Shown one piece after another: positions 6,019-10,177 of a stretch of DNA of 10,177 nt. The stretch is from Paracoccaceae bacterium (GTDB lineage Bacteria; Pseudomonadota; Alphaproteobacteria; Rhodobacterales; Rhodobacteraceae), in NCBI GenBank assembly GCA_016765235.1, contig JAESQH010000103.1:1-10177 (forward strand), in the 5' to 3' direction. A program made the position numbers and the translations under genes. Position 1 is the first letter of the stretch. Each line of letters starts with the position of its first letter. The notes under the pieces are model-generated. The model saw nothing but the letters and a program-made list of their open reading frames with translations, ran no database searches and was not told the DNA's origin.

Positions 6019-7076
6019 TGCGTATATTACTGGATAACTTTACCAAGTCATTTGGGTCTCTAACTGTGATCGATAAAATGGATCTTGAGATCCATGACGG
6101 CGAAATGATAGCGCTACTTGGCGGATCGGGTTGCGGTAAATCCACGACATTATTTTCGATCTGCGGGATACATAAAATCAACGGCGGCCGTATATTGTTT
6201 GGCGACAAGGATGTAACCAATGTAACTTCGCAGGAGCGCAATGTCGGAGTGGTTTTCCAGTCTTTCGCGTTGTATCCGCATATGACCGTTGAGCAAAACA
6301 TTGGGTTCCCGCTGAAACTTCGTAAAGAAACGGCATCGGAAATCAAACGCAAAGTGGACGAGATAGCAGAGATGGTCCACATCGAGGAACTGCTTAAGCG
6401 CCGCCCCGGTGAATTGTCGGGCGGGCAACAACAACGTGTCGCTCTTGCAAGGGCACTTATTCGGCGTCCTGATGTGCTGCTGCTTGACGAGCCTCTGGCC
6501 AACCTTGATGCAACGCTGCGTCTTGAGATGCGCTCTGAAATTCGGCGCATTCAGCAAGAAACCGGCATTACAGCCGTTCTTGTGACCCACGATCAGGTCG
6601 AAGCGATGAGCATGTGTGACCGGATAGCCATTATGGACGCGGGGCGCATCGTGCAGATAGCTGAACCAAAAGAGATGTATAATAATCCGGTTTCGGATTA
6701 TGTTGCCGGTTTCCTTGGCAGCCCGCCGATTGCTTTTTTGAACGGGCAGATACAGGACGGTAATTTTGTCGAACCCAACGCAGGCACGAAATTTCCGGTA
6801 AGCGCAACAATTGCATCCTCCCAGGCCGGTCGGAGTGTTCGTGTTGGTATTCGGCCGGAGTATTTCCAGCCGGACGTCGGTACTATGATCTCGGGTAAGG
6901 TTTCGTTCATCGAGGCACAAGGGCGCGAGACGCTTTACAATGTGACTTTGCCAGACGGAAATATTCTGCGGTCAATTCAAGGCAGCCATTCACCCGTGAA
7001 AATTGGGGATGCTGTCACTTGGGGCGTAAATACTGACCATATGTTGGTCTTTGACAAAAATGGATTAAGAATTTGA
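6018..7076 (+). CDS. ABC transporter ATP-binding protein, MalK/UgpC type
   Basis: A 352-residue ATPase that drives import by dimerising on the cytoplasmic side of the permeases. All nucleotide-binding motifs are intact: Walker A GGSGCGKST (35-43), Q-loop glutamine 81, signature LSGGQQQR (133-140), Walker B LLLDEP (154-159), D-loop at 161-165 and switch histidine 191. Residues from about 235 to the end form the C-terminal TOBE/regulatory domain typical of the MalK-UgpC group, with the usual GIRPE motif (GVNIRPEYF-like, seen as VGIRPEYF near 277-284). Length fits the family. It shares a base with the upstream permease stop and overlaps the GDPD start by 4 nt. MalK-type ATPases are sometimes shared by several importers, but its place in the operon makes it dedicated here. 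Confidence 0.95.
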   Translation: MRILLDNFTKSFGSLTVIDKMDLEIHDGEMIALLGGSGCGKSTTLFSICGIHKINGGRILFGDKDVTNVTSQERNVGVVFQSFALYPHMTVEQNIGFPLKLRKETASEIKRKVDEIAEMVHIEELLKRRPGELSGGQQQRVALARALIRRPDVLLLDEPLANLDATLRLEMRSEIRRIQQETGITAVLVTHDQVEAMSMCDRIAIMDAGRIVQIAEPKEMYNNPVSDYVAGFLGSPPIAFLNGQIQDGNFVEPNAGTKFPVSATIASSQAGRSVRVGIRPEYFQPDVGTMISGKVSFIEAQGRETLYNVTLPDGNILRSIQGSHSPVKIGDAVTWGVNTDHMLVFDKNGLRI

Positions 7077-8584
7077 CACTAACCATCGAGTGGTTAAATC
7101 GCTTTGGATGGCCTGAAACTTTGATTACAGGCCACCCACTCGCGATTGCCCATCGTGGCGCGTCCGATTACGCGCCAGAAAATACACTAAAATCCTTTCA
7201 GATTGCTGCCGATTTATCCTCCGAAATGTGGGAACTGGATGTTCGCTTGTCTTCGGACGGAGTCTGCGTCGTTGCGCACGACGACAATTTAACCCGAGTT
7301 GCGAAACGCGGCTTAAGGGTTTCCGAAGCAACTTGGGCCGAGATATCGGCTCTACGATTGCCAGAAGATCAACATATTCCTCGATTGGAAGAAGTGATCC
7401 AGCTTGCCAAAAGAACAGGCTGCGGACTCTATATAGAGATCAAGTCCGAAGGGGCTGGACCGCTTGCCTGGAAATTACTGCAAGCGGTCGATTTTAAGTT
7501 TGCTTGCCTTGCATCTTTCAATGTCGAATGGGTTAGGGAACTGCGCGAAGCTGGGTGCGAATATCCGTTGGGCGTTCTCGTCCCAATTGGCGTCGAACCC
7601 TTCGCCTATCTGGATGGTCTTTCGGTGGAAATCATACATCTTTGCTGGCGCGATGCGTCCGACGCGCCGCATGAACTATTGACTGATGCGCTGATGCAGC
7701 GAATTCAAGAACATAAACTCCAGACCGTCATATGGCACGAGGATCGCTCCGCGGTGCTAGGGGCGCTCTGGAAAATTCCTATAATGGGCATTTGTTCCAA
7801 TCGCCCTGAACTTTTAAAACCATACAAGCCGAACTCCGGTCATCCAATTGAAATCGTCTGTCATCGTGGCGCCAACAATTTGGCACCCGAGAACACGTTA
7901 GAGGCCGCGCGTATTTGTATCGATCAAAAATTCCAATACGTCGAGCTGGACGTACGGACGACAGCAGACGATGAGTTGGTTGTCATCCATGATGCAGAAT
8001 TGTCGCGCACCACAAATGGCAATGCTCTGGTGATAGATAAAACATTACCGGAAATAAAATCACTGGATGCGGGCGCTTGGTTTCGTGAGGGTGCAGCTGG
8101 ATACCGCGTTCCTACTTTGGACCAGCTGCTTGAATTGGTGAAGGGATATGCCGGCGTTTATATCGAAATTAAGCACGCTGATCCGGCAAAACTGCTGAAA
8201 GTGGTCAATGCGCATAACATGCTCGATAAATGCTTCTTCTGGGGGTATGACATCGAAATGATGCGCCAACTCCGCAACCTGGCGCCGGATGTGATATTGA
8301 TGGCTCCGCGCTGGATGTATTCTTCGGTCAAAGAAGCGGGAATGGCCTATGGTGCCCAGATTGTTGAATTTGATGTTGAAAGGGATAATCTTGCTGAAAT
8401 TTCCGAGTGTCAGGAACATGGCGTACGTTCAATGATTTTCAGCAAGCGCTATCAATGGAGCGAGTTGGCCTCGTATCTGAAATACAAACCGGACTTGCTT
8501 AATCTGGATTATCCGGATCGCTTCAAAATTCTAGCCTCCTATCCACGGGTCCACGCACATTTCCAAACCATGGCAGAAAGATGA
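7073..8584 (+). CDS. tandem-domain glycerophosphodiester phosphodiesterase (two GDPD domains)
   Basis: A 503-residue cytoplasmic enzyme predicted to cleave glycerophosphodiesters to sn-glycerol-3-phosphate and an alcohol. It contains two complete GDPD domains, about 22-250 and 258-490. Domain 1 shows HRGA (27-30), ENT (36-38), ELD (53-56 region, E54 and D56), HD (69-70) and YIEIK (120-124). Domain 2 shows HRGA (264-267), ENT (273-275), ELD (291-293), HD (307-308) and YIEIK (363-367). Both sets keep the general acid/base histidines and the metal-binding acids, so both may be active. Single-domain GDPDs such as E. coli UgpQ are about 250 residues. No signal peptide or membrane segment is present, so the substrate must be imported. 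The start is a TTG overlapping the ATPase stop (TTGA), which fits translational coupling; no better in-frame start exists before the first HRGA motif. LacI follows 3 nt downstream. Confidence 0.92.
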   Translation: MTLTIEWLNRFGWPETLITGHPLAIAHRGASDYAPENTLKSFQIAADLSSEMWELDVRLSSDGVCVVAHDDNLTRVAKRGLRVSEATWAEISALRLPEDQHIPRLEEVIQLAKRTGCGLYIEIKSEGAGPLAWKLLQAVDFKFACLASFNVEWVRELREAGCEYPLGVLVPIGVEPFAYLDGLSVEIIHLCWRDASDAPHELLTDALMQRIQEHKLQTVIWHEDRSAVLGALWKIPIMGICSNRPELLKPYKPNSGHPIEIVCHRGANNLAPENTLEAARICIDQKFQYVELDVRTTADDELVVIHDAELSRTTNGNALVIDKTLPEIKSLDAGAWFREGAAGYRVPTLDQLLELVKGYAGVYIEIKHADPAKLLKVVNAHNMLDKCFFWGYDIEMMRQLRNLAPDVILMAPRWMYSSVKEAGMAYGAQIVEFDVERDNLAEISECQEHGVRSMIFSKRYQWSELASYLKYKPDLLNLDYPDRFKILASYPRVHAHFQTMAER

Positions 8585-8587
8585 ATA

Positions 8588-9598
8588 ATGAGCGTTGAAT
8601 CTAGAAAATCCGGTTCGGTCACATCATTTGACGTTGCCCACAAGGCAGGCGTTTCGCGGTCCGCCGTATCGCGTGCATTCACTCCCGGGAGCAGTATTTC
8701 CGAGAAAACACGAAGTAAAATCCAAAAAGCGGCGGCGGAATTAGGCTATCGAGTTAACCTTGTCGCCAGAGGCTTGAATAAGCAGCGTACCGACATTGTT
8801 GGTGTGATCGTGTCAGCCCTGAACACACCTTATCGTGCAGGACAAATAGATGCGTTGACTAAGCAGCTAGTACGCGAGGGATTTCGACCTATGCTACTAT
8901 GCGTTGATGAAGATAAGGATGTGGAACAACTCCTGTCGATTCTTTTGAACTATCAAGTGTCCGGTGTAATAATCACTTCTGACGCGCCACCGAATGCTAT
9001 TTGCGAAGAGTGCGCCCGTATGCAGGTTCCCCTGGTACTTGTCCACCGCACAGATCAATTACCCTTCGTCGACAGGATCAACGGAGACGATATTAAGGGC
9101 GGGCGCATGGCTGCTGAAGCTCTGGTCAAAGCCGGCCGCCAGCACCTAATAGCCGTGAGGCAAGAAGCCCCGGGGTTTACCGGCGTAGTTCGGATTGACG
9201 CATTTCTGAAACGTGCGGATGAATTAGGTGTCACAAGTAACACCATTACAATCAGCGCCGTTGAATACGATGGAGGAGTTGCTGCGGCACCAGAAGTGCT
9301 GAATCAACTTGATGTTTCTCCCGGTGTTTTCTGTCACTCGGACCTATTCGCACTAGGGTTACTAGATACGTTGCGCAACAAACATTCTATCCGTATTCCA
9401 GAACAGATGAGCGTCATTGGTTATGATGATATTCCGCAAGCCAGCTGGGCTTTCGCAGATTTGACAACAATCAGGCAATCTCCAAATCGCTTTGCTCAAG
9501 TTACGGTAGATCTTTTGAAGCACCGGATAAAATATCCGGAATCCGAGCCAAAAAACGAAATCGTTGATGTCACACTCGTCATGCGAGGATCGGTGTGA
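8588..9598 (+). CDS. LacI/GalR-family transcriptional regulator
   Basis: A 336-residue DNA-binding repressor of usual family length. Residues 11-63 are the LacI helix-turn-helix and hinge: VTSFDVAHKAGVSRSAVSRA with recognition helix 23-31 (SRSAVSRAF) and hinge helix ending ARGL (60-63). From about 68 the periplasmic-binding-protein-like effector domain follows (DIVGVIVSALNTPY, and near the C-terminus MSVIGYDDIPQASW). It starts 3 nt after the GDPD stop, so it is translated with the operon and would control its own synthesis. The likely operators are the three CACGTG palindromes upstream of the binding-protein gene. The effector is probably the imported compound or a hydrolysis product; this is inference. 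Confidence 0.93.
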   Translation: MSVESRKSGSVTSFDVAHKAGVSRSAVSRAFTPGSSISEKTRSKIQKAAAELGYRVNLVARGLNKQRTDIVGVIVSALNTPYRAGQIDALTKQLVREGFRPMLLCVDEDKDVEQLLSILLNYQVSGVIITSDAPPNAICEECARMQVPLVLVHRTDQLPFVDRINGDDIKGGRMAAEALVKAGRQHLIAVRQEAPGFTGVVRIDAFLKRADELGVTSNTITISAVEYDGGVAAAPEVLNQLDVSPGVFCHSDLFALGLLDTLRNKHSIRIPEQMSVIGYDDIPQASWAFADLTTIRQSPNRFAQVTVDLLKHRIKYPESEPKNEIVDVTLVMRGSV

Positions 9599-9694
9599 TG
9601 TTAAACTTATCTGCATTACACCACCGCAAACGACCGTGAAAACTGCGCGCTTTTAATTAGGCAATTATTTTTAGTCCAACAAAAGGTTCGGCGA
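9599..9694. other. 96-nt gap between the regulator and the EEP gene
   Basis: No stem-loop terminator, CACGTG palindrome or convincing promoter is visible. The gap is AT-rich with short T-runs. The downstream gene could be reached by read-through from the operon or have its own weak promoter; the sequence does not decide. Confidence 0.5.
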
Positions 9695-10177
9695 ATGAAA
9701 TTCGTAACCCTTAACATACAGTTCGGCTTTGGTGCTGACAAAAAGTTCGATCTAACACGTACTGCCGACGCGGTGCGAGGCGCAGACATAATCGCGCTTC
9801 AGGAAGTTGAACGCTTCTGGAAACGTTCTGAATTAACGGACCAGCCCGCTGAAATTGCCCGCTTGCTACCGGATTATCATTGGGTGTACGCCGCCAACCT
9901 CGACCTTGATGCAAGTTTTAAGAACGCGGATGGAAGCCTGACACACCGTCGCCGTCAGTTCGGTCTTATGGTTCTGTCGCGCTGGCCGATCTTGTCCAAA
10001 AGAGTTTACCCGCTGCCAAAGTTTGGCGCCGTTGCGCATCACAGCATTCAAACTGGTTTGTTGGAAACGGTAATCGATGTGCCGTCTGGCCCTGTCCGAA
10101 TATATACAACCCACCTTAGTCATCTTGGCGAAGAAGTCCGAAAACCTCAGATCGACATGGTTCTCGACCTAATCGCA
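9695..10177 (+). CDS. endonuclease/exonuclease/phosphatase (EEP) family hydrolase, 5' part
   Basis: The first 161 residues of a metal-dependent phosphoesterase; the frame stays open to the last base of the window. It begins MKFVTLNIQFGFG, with the EEP-family asparagine at 7 (LNIQFG), the metal-binding glutamate at 37 (LQEVE), a GLMVLSRWPI block at 90-99 and the histidine motif TTHLSH at 138-143. The family's later aspartate/histidine motifs would lie beyond the edge. The N-terminus has no signal peptide, so the protein should be cytoplasmic. ATG 9695 follows AAAAGG (9681-9686). The family includes nucleases, sphingomyelinases and inositol-polyphosphate 5-phosphatases. Next to a phosphodiester importer and a GDPD protein, a small-molecule phosphodiesterase or phosphatase is more likely than a DNA nuclease, but that is from context. 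Confidence 0.88.
   Translation, partial: MKFVTLNIQFGFGADKKFDLTRTADAVRGADIIALQEVERFWKRSELTDQPAEIARLLPDYHWVYAANLDLDASFKNADGSLTHRRRQFGLMVLSRWPILSKRVYPLPKFGAVAHHSIQTGLLETVIDVPSGPVRIYTTHLSHLGEEVRKPQIDMVLDLIA

Noticed and set aside
5954..6920. Long minus-strand frames opposite the ATPase gene (198 and 256 codons)
   Set aside because: They are antisense shadows of a gene with all ABC ATPase motifs; their translations are low-complexity Ser/Arg-rich or featureless.

Overview
The window looks like chromosomal DNA of a marine alphaproteobacterium, most likely Rhodobacteraceae (Roseobacter group). This rests on the protein style (ParB-domain methyltransferase, MalK/UgpC-type ATPase, LacI regulator with an SRSAVSRAF recognition helix), the moderate GC content and the operon layout. 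It is a judgement from the sequence and family knowledge, not a database result.

Region 1 (1-1322, minus strand): a 418-residue orphan DNA methyltransferase with an N-terminal ParB-like domain, typical of prophages and other mobile elements, apparently followed by something that runs off the left edge. Region 2 (1323-2357): about 1 kb without a convincing gene. Next to the methyltransferase it holds a cluster of GTGGATTC motifs, five of which contain a GANTC site. A GC-rich stretch with two weak small ORFs follows (1481-1703), then AT-richer DNA. Just before the next operon come a 9-bp dyad (2189-2209) and three CACGTG-centred palindromes spaced about two helical turns apart.

Region 3 (2358 to the right edge, all plus strand) is one catabolic or scavenging operon: a secreted solute-binding protein, a MalF-like permease with a large periplasmic insert, a MalG-like permease, a MalK/UgpC-like ATPase, a cytoplasmic protein with two complete GDPD domains, a LacI-family regulator, and, after a 96-nt gap, an endonuclease/exonuclease/phosphatase (EEP) family hydrolase cut by the window end. 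Short gaps and overlaps (15 nt, -1, -4, 3 nt) support co-transcription.

The simplest model is import of a phosphodiester such as a glycerophosphodiester (a deacylated phospholipid head-group, possibly glycerophosphoinositol or glycerophosphocholine). The tandem GDPD protein and perhaps the EEP enzyme would then hydrolyse it in the cytoplasm. The LacI protein would repress the operon through the triple palindrome and be released by substrate or product. The transport, GDPD and LacI assignments are firm; the substrate and the pairing of repressor with palindromes are inference.
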